Part shown: positions 50,346 through 63,160 of the stretch, one piece after another | Position numbering within the stretch: the first letter of the stretch is position 1 | How the letters are laid out: the number at the start of each line of letters is the position of its first letter | Source: Prinia subflava | Taxonomy: Eukaryota; Chordata; Aves; Passeriformes; Cisticolidae | DNA length: 64,000 bases | Direction: 5' to 3' | Assembly (NCBI RefSeq): GCF_021018805.1 | Contig: NC_086248.1 | Coordinates: 95,379,239 to 95,443,238 of the forward strand | Notes under the pieces: model-generated | Database searches by the model: none | Told to the model about the DNA's origin: nothing | What the model saw: the letters and a program-made list of their open reading frames with translations, nothing else | Program-made: the position numbers and the translations under genes

Positions 50346-51236
50346 ATTCAAACCTTGATGCTGGGTACTGGGGGGAAATGGTACCCGACCCTGGAATGCC
50401 TTGGGGAAGACATGTGCCAAGGGCATTCTCATGGGTTCCAGGCCAATGGAGTCCTGTCTCACGGTGGCACTCTTCCCTTTGTGTTAATCAAGATGGGCTG
50501 TGCTGAGAACAACCACCCCAAATCTGTACTGGTCCCTGGCACCCTGGTTTAAGTCAGGGGCTGTCAGATCATTAAAAACACTGAGTGCAAGAGCATCACT
50601 CTAGGCTGTGGAAGGCCATTACCCTGCCCAGTGAGCAGACCAGCTTAGAGCTGTCCAGTCACCCTAGTACAACCTTATTGCTCTATCTTGACAAAATTAT
50701 GCTGCCCACAAGAATTTCTGTCAGTGTTGCACAACCTCAGCCATAAGCGTTCTCTGAACTATGACAAGGATATTTCCCATTACATCAAAAACCATAAGAG
50801 ATGTGTCGCACCTTTTCCATGCCAAGAAGGGACTTCCACCCCCTTCTCTATGTGCTCTAGCACTCACTGTGTGGCATAAGGGACACAAGGCTCTCCTGTG
50901 CCTGTCTCCAAAGGCCTTCAAGCAGAGACTCTAGAATCCTAGTAGAAACTCAAGACCTCCACCTTGTGCCTTACAGGGGCCTACACAATTCCTCTGTGGC
51001 CACCTCACTGATCATGCTGCGCACGCCTTCTCCACCCACTACCCATGATTTCACCAAATCTGCACCAAATGTCACAACAATAGAGAGGCTCAAATGCACC
51101 CATATAATTTACAGAGACTCTGCACATGGAATTTTAACACTCCTCCTTGGGCTCCTTCCTGCTCTAAAGATCCCAGGTGAACTCACCTGCTGCCAACAGT
51201 TGCATGTTTGGAGGAAGGAGGCTCCAAGGGTACACT
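50346..51236. other. Unit 2-specific spacer, no gene recognised
   Basis: About 0.9 kb between two blocks shared with units 3 and 1 respectively. Only short frames; no family recognised. It may be ancestral DNA lost from unit 1 or an old insertion. Confidence 0.5.
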
Positions 51237-51704
51237 CTATGGTCCCATCTGGGCTGTCATACTGCCGAAGAAACTCCCCTGTGTGACCATTCCAGAGGCA
51301 AAGATGGCTCCAGTGAGCTGATGGGTGCCCTGTTTGATTCCCTACCCACACCATTCTCACCCAGTCAGAGCAGGTATCCATCCCCATTCACCCTTGGGAT
51401 CCCTACAGCAGACTCGCAGATGTCACATTCCATAAAGAGCCACCAGCTCCTGCTGCAGCACTCAGTGTCCATTCAAATCCCTGGCTGGTGCCACAGCTCC
51501 CCGTGCCCTCTGTCATGCAAAGCATGGGCAGTTCCTGGCCTCTGGTCTGGGGGCTCCTGCCAGGCAGAGCTCAATCTGCAGCTGGCACACCCAGCTCCCT
51601 GCCCCAAAGGGATTCCTCAGCAGCTGCTGGCCACGGGGACTGCACAGCCTCATCCTGCAAGAACAGGGGCCTGAAGAAAGCAACAGAGCCAGCAGCCTTC
51701 TTAC

Positions 51705-51995
51705 AAGGGCAGGTCCTAAAAGGACAAGGGGCAGTGGCTTTACAGGGACAGAAGGTAGTCCTAGCCAGGATCATAAGAAGGAATTCTTGACAGTGAGGGC
51801 TCTGAGGCACTGGACTGGGTTTGTGCAAGGACTGCTCTCGAGCCAAGCTGTGGACATGCTGGAAAACTGTGTTGAGTGCAAGAACTTCCTTATCCATCCC
51901 TGGGATATCCCTAGTGCTATGTCTAGGGGGTTAGACCTAGATAATCTCCAATATCCCTTCCAACCCAAAACATTCTATTGCTCCTTGATTTGCCT
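51705..51995 (+). mobile_element. CR1 LINE 3' end at head of acrosin unit 3
   Basis: Same insertion as in unit 2 (AAAGGACAAGGGGCAGTGGC, GAATTCTTGACAGTGAGGGC) but with a diverged middle part. Ends TCCAACCCAAAACATTCTAT. Confidence 0.85.
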
Positions 51996-52178
51996 CTGCT
52001 CCAGTGGGCCCCCTTGACACAGGCCACAGCACCCAGAACACAGAACCCATCTCTCCATGACATCAGCCCCGGGGCCAAGGGCACCACGGGCAGCGCGGCT
52101 GCTGCGGGCACTGCGGCTGTGGCTGCGCTGCTGCACGGAGCCCTCAGTGCTTGCTGCTGACACGTGCCTCTGGCAGCC
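51995..52178 (+). promoter_or_regulatory. Promoter region of acrosin copy 3
   Basis: TGACATCA at 52,058-52,065, 121 bp upstream of the ATG. The element is kept although the preceding bases differ (CCATGACATCA versus CTGTGACATCA). Confidence 0.55.
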
Positions 52179-54341
<2,163 letters not shown>

Positions 54342-54519
54342 GATCCCTCTTGAGCACCAGGATGGGCAGCATCAAGGGCGTGCTGCAGTGCACAGTGAGT
54401 GTTTCCTGATGGAGCAATGCCAGTTGATCCAAAGGCAGTCTCAGTGTTAAAGCCTGCTCTATCCTGACCACGCTCCTCTCCTCTGTGCACACAGACTACT
54501 GAGTTGATTTAGTGGTTGA

Positions 54520-54525
54520 AATAAA
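54520..54525 (+). terminator. Polyadenylation signal AATAAA, acrosin copy 3
   Basis: Canonical hexamer about 180 bp after the stop, at the position equivalent to copy 2. Confidence 0.7.
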
Positions 54526-55075
54526 GTTGCTTATCATCACAGGGAACCATCTCAGTGCAATTTCAACTCTTAGGCAAAGCAAGGACTGCCACAATTCGCA
54601 GCTGCAGAATGAGCCTGAGGGCAGACCCGCCAGGCACAAAGGGACAGAGTGACTCCAGAGAGCTCCAAAGTGCCTGGTCAGAGAGGAGAGTGCTCTCAGC
54701 CACCATGGGCTGGAGAAACCTGGTACACTAAGCCTAGGAAGGCAATAGGACAAAAGCAGACACCTTGGTGGCAGTGCTCAAATGCCCGTGGGCTGATGAT
54801 TTAGGGCCTGGTGTGAGCCTGGGCCTGGTGGCACAGACCTGGGAAAGTGCCAAGCATGACAAGGGAAACTCCTGGCTCCTGACTGGAGTGCCAGTGCCCT
54901 AAGGCAGAGCCAGATTTCACAGTAGTAAAGGGGGATTGATGTGCCAGGTGGTCACAGATATTCAATGGAAGAGCTGGGGTCATTCTGGGGAGAGGAACCT
55001 GGCAGAAACAGTAGGAGAGCACAGCAGGAAGGCCATGGAGGTCCAGAGGGAATGGGCCAACAGCAGCTGCAACAA

Positions 55076-55713
55076 TGTCGGAGTCCAGGACATTCCTCTG
55101 GCTGCCCTGAGAGATCTGGGTCCCTGGCAGGGGTGTCTGGGACCCTGGCACAGAGCCCAAAATGACGCTGTCTTTGACTTCAGTCCATGGGAGTAACTTC
55201 CAACCTTGTACAAAGAATTACAAGCCACCAGAGTTTGATATAAACAGTAGTTAGTTTCTCACAGGGAGCAAATGTAGAATTTGGGTTTTTTAGAATGGAG
55301 TCAGGGAAGGCAAGATGGAGGAATCAGGGTGTGGCCCTGTCTTCCTTCCTTCTTGTTCTTGTTCTCCATCTTCTGTTGTTGTGGGTCACAGGGGATTGGT
55401 TTAGAATAAAGTGACTTGTCTAACATAGGTAATAGCTATTGGTAATTAATTTTAAATAAGAAATACGTTTTGGATGATGGTTGGGTCAGAGAAAAGGTAC
55501 AAAAGGTCTGAGCCCTCCTGCCTTGGGGGGAGTCGCCACATGCCCGTGCTGCAGCAAAGACCTTGGCAGGGCACTGAAAGAACTGAGAGAAAAGAAATAA
55601 TAAACAACTTTGAGAAACCAGAACTGGTGAGCTCTGACTTTTTATTGTGCTTCTGGCATGAGCTTTCAAGGAAAAAAGACTCATAATGTATCTCAGGAAA
55701 CCAGCCTGAGACA
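55076..55713 (+). mobile_element. Solo LTR inserted in the 3' flank of acrosin unit 3
   Basis: Begins TGTCGGAGTCCAGG and ends GCCTGAGACA (TG…CA termini), about 638 bp, with AATAAA near 55,407. Unit 2 shows the empty site (…GCTGCAACACCAAGG…, about 50,025-50,040). The flanks ACAA | ACAC are consistent with a 4-bp target duplication ACAC with one change. No internal retroviral sequence lies between the ends. Confidence 0.75.
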
Positions 55714-56079
55714 ACACCAAGGCCGTTCACAGGCAGGGCCAACCTGGGAGCCAGGGAGAAAAGATCCCTGGGCTTGGCTTCATATTTGGGAGGAGACAAG
55801 GGCAGAGACAGGGAGGAGTCAAGGAAGATGAGAGGGCTGTATAATCCTGGCAAATGGAGAGAAGGAGCAATCAAAGAGCCAGCTGCACAGACACAAAGTG
55901 CAGCTTGCTCTGCTTCTTTGCTGAGTGCTGCACATAATCACCACAGGATGGGCAAGAAACCTCTTATCTTAACTTGCTAATTAACAAATCCTCTACATAC
56001 TGTACAAATTCACCGAAGATTTTATACCCACTTATTCAACTATACAGTATTCATGTTCAGGAAAAAAATAAATAGTAGG

Positions 56080-56165
56080 GCATCTTGCAGCTCCTCAGGG
56101 AAGATGTGTACAAAGCTGTCCTCTGTCACTGTAAAGCCATTGCTCCTTGTCCTTTAAGCACATCT
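56080..56165 (-). mobile_element. Possible CR1 fragment
   Basis: On the minus strand reads AAAGGACAAGGAGCAATGGC followed by TTTACAGTGACAGAGG, resembling the CR1 3' region present at the unit heads. Short and diverged. Confidence 0.4.
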
Positions 56166-56279
56166 CACTATCATGGAGAACCTGGAAGACTGTCTCCATG
56201 GATATATCCTCCCCTTGGTCTTCTGCCTGCTCATAGATTGCCTCTCTGCCCTGCTGACCTGCGTATCATAGGCCCATTG

Positions 56280-56760
56280 GGCTAGTAACAACTTCCCTTG
56301 TGTTGCCAATTCAAATTTATATGTAACACCTCGATTTTTTAGCCTTATCTACCTGTTCATTGTTGTCCAACTCTTGGGCACACAGACATCCACATGACAG
56401 ACTTTAATGGTCCACTTCTCTACTCAGGAAGTGATGTCTAGCCATTTTTCAGCAGCCCAGAGTGGTTTTCCTCTACACTGTATTTGGCCTTTTTCCACCT
56501 TTCCAGACACCCCCAGACAGTTTGCTAGCATCCAGCAGTCAGCAAAGAGGTAGAGTGTTGGCCACTTCTCTTATGCAGCAATATCCAAAGCTAGCTGGAC
56601 AACTTTCAGCTCTAGAATCTGACTGGATCCACCTCATCCTTCGGTAGCTTCCGCAACTCACAACATAGGGCTCCATACAGCTCTTTTCCATTTCCTACTT
56701 GTTCCTACAATACAGCAGGATCCGTCAGTGAGGAAGGTGTACCATCCTTCACTCCTCAGT
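56280..56760 (-). pseudogene. ERVL-like RNase H remnant
   Basis: TDGS (56,718-56,729), the first catalytic-Asp motif of retroviral RNase H, is read on the minus strand in the expected place after RT. Stops occur throughout. Confidence 0.6.
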
Positions 56761-57544
56761 AGCTGGTTATATGGTGGGGCTTCCTCAGAACTTGTCACCT
56801 GTTATTCCTCTTCTGATGATAATCAAAAACTCTCACCTTTAGACCAGTATGTGATGACTTCCAAGATCCCAGGGCAATTTGGGTTTCCTATTCAAGCTCA
56901 CTGTGATGAGGGTGATCCATTTACTCCAGGTAGCATCTGTGGAATGATGTATTGCAGGGACCTTTCTTTTAAATATCCAGCTCAGCACTGGTAGTCACAG
57001 TACCAGAAGGAGCTGTGCTTCAGTGCCAGTCACTTCTGAGGCAGCTCAAACCCCTTCATAGGCTGCAAGAATCTCTTCCTCAGTTGGGTGTAGCTGGCCT
57101 CAGATTCTGTATGCATGGCTCCAAAACCCAACAGGTCAGCCTCAGGTCTCTCTAAGTCCCTTCTGCCAGAGGCTCCAGGATGGACCATTCTTCAGCTGTG
57201 GTGTAGAGCACATTCTTCACATCCTGTCCTGTCCTAACAGGTCCAAGTGCTACTATATGAGCAATCTCATGCTTCATCTGCTCAAAACCTTGCAGTTGCT
57301 CAGGGCCTCAGTCAAAATAATTTTTCTTTTGTGTCATGAGGAAGAGGGGTCTTACAATCTGGCTGTATTCCAGCATGTGCCTTCTCCAAAAGCCCATGGT
57401 GCCTAGGAAAGCTTGTGTTCCTTTCTTGCTGGTCAGTGGGGACTGAGCTTGTCTAATTAATCATATCTTTTGGCATCTGTCTGCATCCATCTTGCTGCTT
57501 CACCCCATGGGAATTAATTTCCTGGCAGGCCCCTTGACTTTACT

Positions 57545-57888
57545 TCATTTGATAGCAAAACCTGCTTTCAGAAGTCTCTGCATTATTCTCTCTCCTTTCT
57601 TATAAACCTCCCCTGCCATGTTCCCCCACACAATGATGTCATCAATGTACTGTAGATGTTCCAGAGCTTCATACTTTTCTAGTGCAGCCTGGATCAGTCC
57701 ATGGCAGATGGTGGGGCTGTGCTTCCACCCCTGGGGCACTCAGTTCCAGGTGTACTGCACACCCCTCCAGGTGAAGACAAATTTGGGCCTGCACTCTGCT
57801 GCCAGAGGAATGGAGAAAAATGCATTGTCAATAGTTGCTTTGCTGCCTTGGACTCCAGCTCATACTGGAGCTCCAGCATGTCCAGCAC
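57545..57888 (-). pseudogene. ERVL-like reverse transcriptase fragment
   Basis: Contains PQGWKHSPTICHG and the polymerase motif YIDD (57,638-57,649). It is broken by a frameshift near 57,700, and the flanking RT parts are degraded. Confidence 0.8.
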
Positions 57889-58054
57889 AGCAGCACTCAG
57901 TGATGGTGTAAGTTATTTAGGCTACAATAGTCCACAGTCAATCTCCATTCCCTATAAGACTTGTGTATGGGCCAAATGGGACTGTTGAAGCATGAATGGG
58001 TCTTACTGACCACTCCCTGGCTTTCCAGTTCATGGATCATATTACATATGGGAA

Positions 58055-58504
58055 TCACAGTCTCGGTTTGTGCGGTATTGCCAATGATGTACTATAGTGG
58101 TGGCCATTGGTACCTGATGTTCTTCTACCCTCACAAGTCCTACCGCAGAAGGGTCCTCTGAGACACCAGGCAAGGTGTCTAATGCCCTCTGTCTTCACAG
58201 CAGCTATTCTAAAAGCCCGCCTGAGTCCTTTAGGGTCTTTGAAATAGCCACTCCCAAGGAAATCTATGCCCAGAATACATGGGACTTCTGGACCACTCAC
58301 AATAGGGTGTTTACTCCACTCCTTCCCAGTCAAGCTTACCTCAGCTTCTAACAGAGTCAACTGCTGTGATTCTCCTGCTGCCCCAGCAGTAGAAACAGGT
58401 TCTGTCCCCACATGTCCCAGTGGTATTAAAGTACATTGTGCACCAGTGTTAACCAAAACCTTGTATTTTGGAAGTTGTGTTGTGCTAGGCCATTGGATCC
58501 ACAC
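58055..58504 (-). pseudogene. ERVL-like aspartic protease fragment
   Basis: 149 open codons with the retropepsin pattern: active-site triplet region at 58,439-58,450 and ILGIDFLG further on. The catalytic Asp of the D-T-G-A motif is read as Asn (NTGA), which should abolish activity. Confidence 0.75.
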
Positions 58505-59596
58505 AGTCCAAAAGACTCAATTTTCCCCGGCATCTATCTGGCTAGACGCCAGGGCCCTTCTTGTCCTAGCTACCATTGACTCCCTTTGCATACATTCCAG
58601 AGGTTCCTTTAAGGGGAAGGACATATCTTCCCTTCTGTTATACCTGGCAGCTCAGCTACAGGAAACTGTAGCTACATTCCTGCTGGTGGAACTTCCTCAT
58701 TAGTAGCTTCCTCCTTTAGTTTACACACCTGTACTGCCAGGACAGAAATGAGTTTTCCATCCCATCTCATATCTTCCCCATGCTCACACAGGAATAACCA
58801 CAGGTCAGCTCATGGGGTGTACCCCCTTTCCCTAGCTGGGATCATCTGTCTCTGACTAGAGGGCATTTGCTCTATACAAACAAGACTTGGAGAAGCTCCT
58901 CTTTAATCTCCTTCCTGAGTTTCTGATGGGTCTCTTCAATCCTGCCTTCTACTTTCTGTATGTGCTCTACCAGATCTGTTTCCATAGCTGAGATTTTTGC
59001 TTCTGTTGGGCCATGCACAGTGTCTTCATAATACCAGAGCCTCTTTGCCCCAGCACTACTGTCTCATTCCTCTCCTTTCACTGCAGTGTTGCTATGGCAG
59101 AGGCGTATATTTGTGGCTGGATTTATGCAAGTTTGAGCTACATCACTGCCATACATTTTACAATGTCTGGACTCTTAGCAGTTTGGTCATCATCTGAGAA
59201 AAGAACTTCTAGCACAGCCAGTTTTCTCAAGTGTTGGTTTCCTTGCCCCATGGTCTTCCATCTTGTTGCAGCTGAAGATCTTCTGGGTGAAGGTATCTTT
59301 CTTTCACACTTGTGAAGAGCCCTGTCCAGAAGCTAAGAGGTTTGGGCCTCCTTGCAATCCCATGGTCAATACCCACATCACATGACAGAGATCCCAAATG
59401 CCTCACTTCAGTACCATCCAAAATTGTACCATAGCCTGTGTTGCCCCAGATTCAGACCAACCAACTTAATATAGAGTTATCAGGCCATTGGCTGAGCTCT
59501 TATCTCAGATTTTGAAGGCTTTCTAAGGATGGAGACTTGGTGATTATTTCTGGTTCCAATTTCTCTGCTGGCTGTGAGGGTCCTGACTCCTTATCC

Positions 59597-59944
59597 TCAT
59601 CCACAGGATGAGTGCATTTGGTTTGTGTTTCCTTCTCTGGACAGGGGCAATTGCTTTTGGCTTAGGGTCCCTGTCTGGTTTATCTGCAGCCAGAGTGCCT
59701 GGGGTGTCTGCTGATTCATCCTCCTGTCCCTCTGTATTCGCTGCCCTACAGTGCCCAGCAGTGTGCAATAAGCATTAGCCAGGGCCCAGCACATTGCTAT
59801 GAGCTTCTTCTCTTTAGAGCTGTCATTGCAATTTTCCTTCAGATATTTCCACAGCTCAGCTGGATTCTGAATTTGTTCAGGGGGAAAATTCCAAACTATC
59901 AGGGCAGAGAATTCCTTCAGGGTTTGGCCTATATGCTCCCACAT
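59597..59944 (-). pseudogene. ERVL-like gag fragment
   Basis: Open for 115 codons; contains LWKYLKENCND and KEKKLIAMCWALA. Around 59,740-59,770 the plausible gag reading moves to another frame (59,544-59,768), so there is a frameshift. A further gag piece with LGSLSCD.GID is at 59,227-59,421. Confidence 0.7.
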
Positions 59945-60104
59945 TCCACACTACTCAAGATTTTCCACAACTGGGGCATATGTCTGGACAACCTCTCTGG
60001 AAATCTCAGCTCTGGTTCTAAATGTGCTGCACGTCTTATGGAGGAGAGCCAGCAGAATTTAAAAAAGAAAATATGGTATCTTTAACACCCAGAGGGAACG
60101 GAAT

Positions 60105-62635
60105 ATCCTCAAAATGTGATGTGCTACATCTGAAGAGGAAGAAGGAAGTAAAAGGCTGGGAAAAATTATCCCCTACTTTTCCCCAAACACACTGCATGTA
60201 ATTGTTAATAATCCCCCAAAAAAGCTGCAGAGACCAGCACAGGAAAACAGCAGAGAATACACATTCCAAATAACTCTCATTGCCTCTGATGTTACCTTTC
60301 CATAAATTATTAGCTCTGACCATATCAATTACACAGCATAATATCATAACGTAATACATATCATAACACAGCAATTCTGATTTGTGTCTTTGATATGAAG
60401 AAGATACACACCAGGACCAGGTTTGCCAGTGTATATGGATAAGAACACATACCTAGGTGCCAGGAAGCTATTATGGAACCAGACAGTATGGTGGCCACTG
60501 ACGGTTGTACCCAATAAAAAGTCTTTCAGACAAGAATGTTATTTTTTTATTTTTCACTTTCTCTTACCCCCTTAAGTTGGGCAACAAATTTTGTCTCATT
60601 TTGAGACAATTTAAAAGAGAGCCGTCTGGCTTATTTCCTTTAGACTTGCAAGAATCTCTTTTCTCCAGTAAAAGGAATGAATACCAATAAATGAAAGTGG
60701 AAAAAAACAACAAACCCCCAACATTTTATTAACAAACCAAATGCCAACAGGCAGGAAAAAATAAAAAATTAAACAACTTGTACATATCAAAATGTTAGAC
60801 CTCATGTAATAAACGCCAATCACTTGCCTTTTAAAATTTTAAAAATTTAATAAGGAATAAAAAATTGGTTATAAAAAAAATAGTAATACAAATGTAATAA
60901 TAATAAAAGTTAAACAATTTTAGAGTCAGGACAAATCATGAGACAATAATAGCAAAGAAAGGTAGCCTGGGCCACGACCCCCCTCCCCTTCCAGACAAAG
61001 GCTAGTCAGGAGAAGGGCTCCCTAGAGAGAAATCTCTCTCTTTTTCAGGAACCTCCCCATGACTATGCATATTTTATTTAAAACAATGTTTTCAACTGTT
61101 ACTTGTCTTTCAATTCCCTGGCGTCTGCAAGTCTGGTTTAAGTTCTTGAAGAGGTTGCTTCTCTTGATAATGAAGCCATAAATTCTTCTTCACTAGAAGG
61201 TTTAGGAGTTCTTGTAACTGTTATCTTTGTGCAAAGAATATCTTCTCTCTTTCTTGAGCTAAAAAGAATATCTCACACACATAGCTTCTATTTTAATTAC
61301 TAAAGCTCAATGTTAATTACTAAACTACATTCATTATATTATTCAAATGTTAATACAGCATAACATTTCTACCTAGCATATCACATACAGTAAATATCTG
61401 CGTAGAGCCACACAATATGCCTTTTTCACACCTCACCACTCCACTAGAACAGAAGGAGACCCAAAATTGGAGAATACCCATTCCTGATAAATGATACAAG
61501 ATGGCATCAACTTCTCCCACTTTGGAGGGCAGGAGCCTCGCAGAGCAGATGAAGGCCCAGCAGCAGACAGAGGCCTTGTGGCTCATCTGACACCGACCTC
61601 CTCCCCACAGCAAAAAACAGCAGAACGGTCATGGAAGGCAAAATAGTTGGGCTGGAGCCACTTGGTGTGTCCTCTCCACAGCTTGACGCAGTTCACAGTG
61701 GTTTGGGTTGGAGTGGGGAAGTTCTGCTCCTGACGATGTGATGTCGCTGGTCTCGGACAAGCAGCTGCTCAATTCGCCACAAGGCTGCCCAGAATTGGCT
61801 ACTACAGCTTCCCCAGAATAAGGAAAGGAAAAACTTTTGCCTGTGCAAAAACCAAGCCAGCCACGATAAAAACATGTCACACAAAGCCCTCGGAAATCTG
61901 GCTGGGGAGTTTTTAAAAACACCCAAGCAAAAGAAAATACTCCTTTCCTCCCGACCTCATACACACAAACTCCTGGGGTAGCAGAGATACAGTAACAATT
62001 TTGGGAAAGTGAGCAGAGAATATTTCAATACACTGTCATAATAAATCACTCCAAGGAACTGAGGCTTAGGCCCAGAGCAGCTGTGGAACCCTGCTCTTCC
62101 AACAGTCAGGAGCAGCACAGAAGACACAGACACCAGCTTCAGGAATAAATGTAATTCACTATAATTCAAAACTACAAAGAATTGCAAAAGGATAAGCTAA
62201 GCACTGTATCTAATCAGTACTATCAAAGACTGCCTACAGTGATGAAGGAAGACGCATCACAAGTTACCCTAACCCTTGACCATCCTCCAGGTCTGACCAT
62301 CAAGCAGGGGAAGTCACTGTCCCAGTGAAGGACTGGAGAACCCCTCCCAGCACCGGGGAAATCCTGCAGGTGCCTTCCCCTACAGGCAATGAGATTTCTG
62401 ACTGTGCTGGGAGAGGGCCCCATTTTTATACTATTGAATAAACAAACTACCATAACTTCTAGTGCAGGATCATCTGGTTTTGTTCTCCTATTGCGATGCT
62501 CCCAAGAATTGGAGGGCTCCAGGAGGAACCAGGGTAGTTGTCTGTGATCCTGCACCACAAAAGAAGGCCCGATGTGGCCTTGTCCAGTTTCTTCACAGGG
62601 AAAGGCAAATCCATGTTTTGCCAGTGAGCGGATAT
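60105..62635. other. Unrecognised sequence between the provirus remnant and acrosin unit 4
   Basis: 2.5 kb unlike the other units. Contains a 112-codon minus-strand frame (60,036-60,374) directly upstream of the gag fragment, AT-rich stretches (60,690-60,960) and no exon I can support. Part may be the provirus leader/LTR. Confidence 0.5.
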
Positions 62636-62639
62636 AGAT

Positions 62640-62905
62640 AACATTTGGTTGGAAGGTTCATCCAGAGGCCACCTTTTGGTCAAGAGCTGATGTTCCTGCT
62701 TCAGGCAGGGCCTGTTGATCAGGACTTAGTACTTCAATGCCCCATCCCTGCAAGTGTTCAAGGACAGCTTCTGAGGCAGGCTCTGAGCAACCTTCTCCAG
62801 TACAAACTATCCCTCCCTGCCCATGGCAGGAAGTCAGAGCTATGTGATTTCCAAGCTCCCTTCCACCCCAAACCATTCTGTGGCTCACCCATTCGATGTT
62901 GGTCC
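62640..62905 (+). mobile_element. CR1 LINE 3' end at head of acrosin unit 4
   Basis: Shares AAGGACAGCTTCTGAGGCAG and the end ACCATTCTGTGGCTCACCCA with unit 2. The 5' part is replaced or rearranged. Confidence 0.8.
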
Positions 62906-63089
62906 TCCCCCCGTGGGCCCAGTTGCCCAGGCCCCCACAGAGCCCAGAACACGGAACCCACCCCTCTGTGACATCAGCCCCGGGGCCGAGGGCACCACGG
63001 GCAGCGCGGCTGCTGCGGGCACTGCGGCTGTGGCTGCGCTGCTGCACGGAGCCCTCAGTGCTTGCTGCTGACACGTGCCTCTGGCAGCC
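62905..63089 (+). promoter_or_regulatory. Promoter region of acrosin copy 4
   Basis: TGACATCA at 62,969-62,976, 121 bp upstream of the ATG; otherwise almost identical to copy 2. Confidence 0.55.
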
Positions 63090-63160
63090 ATGAATCGGCT
63101 CAGCCTCCTCGTCCTGCTGACCGTGGCCGGGCTGGCCCACAGCATACAGTACCCCTGCGG
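63090..63160 (+). CDS. ACR: Acrosin copy 4 exon 1
   Basis: 71 nt; ends AHSIQYPCG, close to copy 1. Donor GTGAGT. Confidence 0.87.

Larger units (their letters stand above)
46640..51700 (+). repeat. Acrosin array, tandem unit 2
   Basis: Same organisation as unit 1. Its 3' flank retains both blocks that units 1 and 3 each keep only one of: 50,031-50,345 (shared with unit 3) and 51,237-51,770 (shared with unit 1). ATG-to-ATG spacing to unit 3 is 5,057 bp. Confidence 0.85.
56250..60100 (-). mobile_element. Broken ERVL-like endogenous retrovirus between acrosin copies 3 and 4
   Basis: On the minus strand the order is gag, protease, RT and RNase H from right to left, as in a provirus, but interrupted by stops and frameshifts. 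The longest fragments are 59,597-59,944 (gag), 58,055-58,504 (protease) and 57,545-57,888 (RT). Homology stops after RNase H; integrase and flanking LTRs were not recognised. It is not capable of producing functional proteins as it stands. Confidence 0.8.

Noticed and set aside
55076..60100. Pairing the 55-kb LTR with the 56-60 kb provirus as one element
   Set aside because: Duplicated unit 3 flank (55,714-56,040) lies between them, the LTR has its own target-site flanks, and its AATAAA suggests plus orientation whereas the provirus is on the minus strand.
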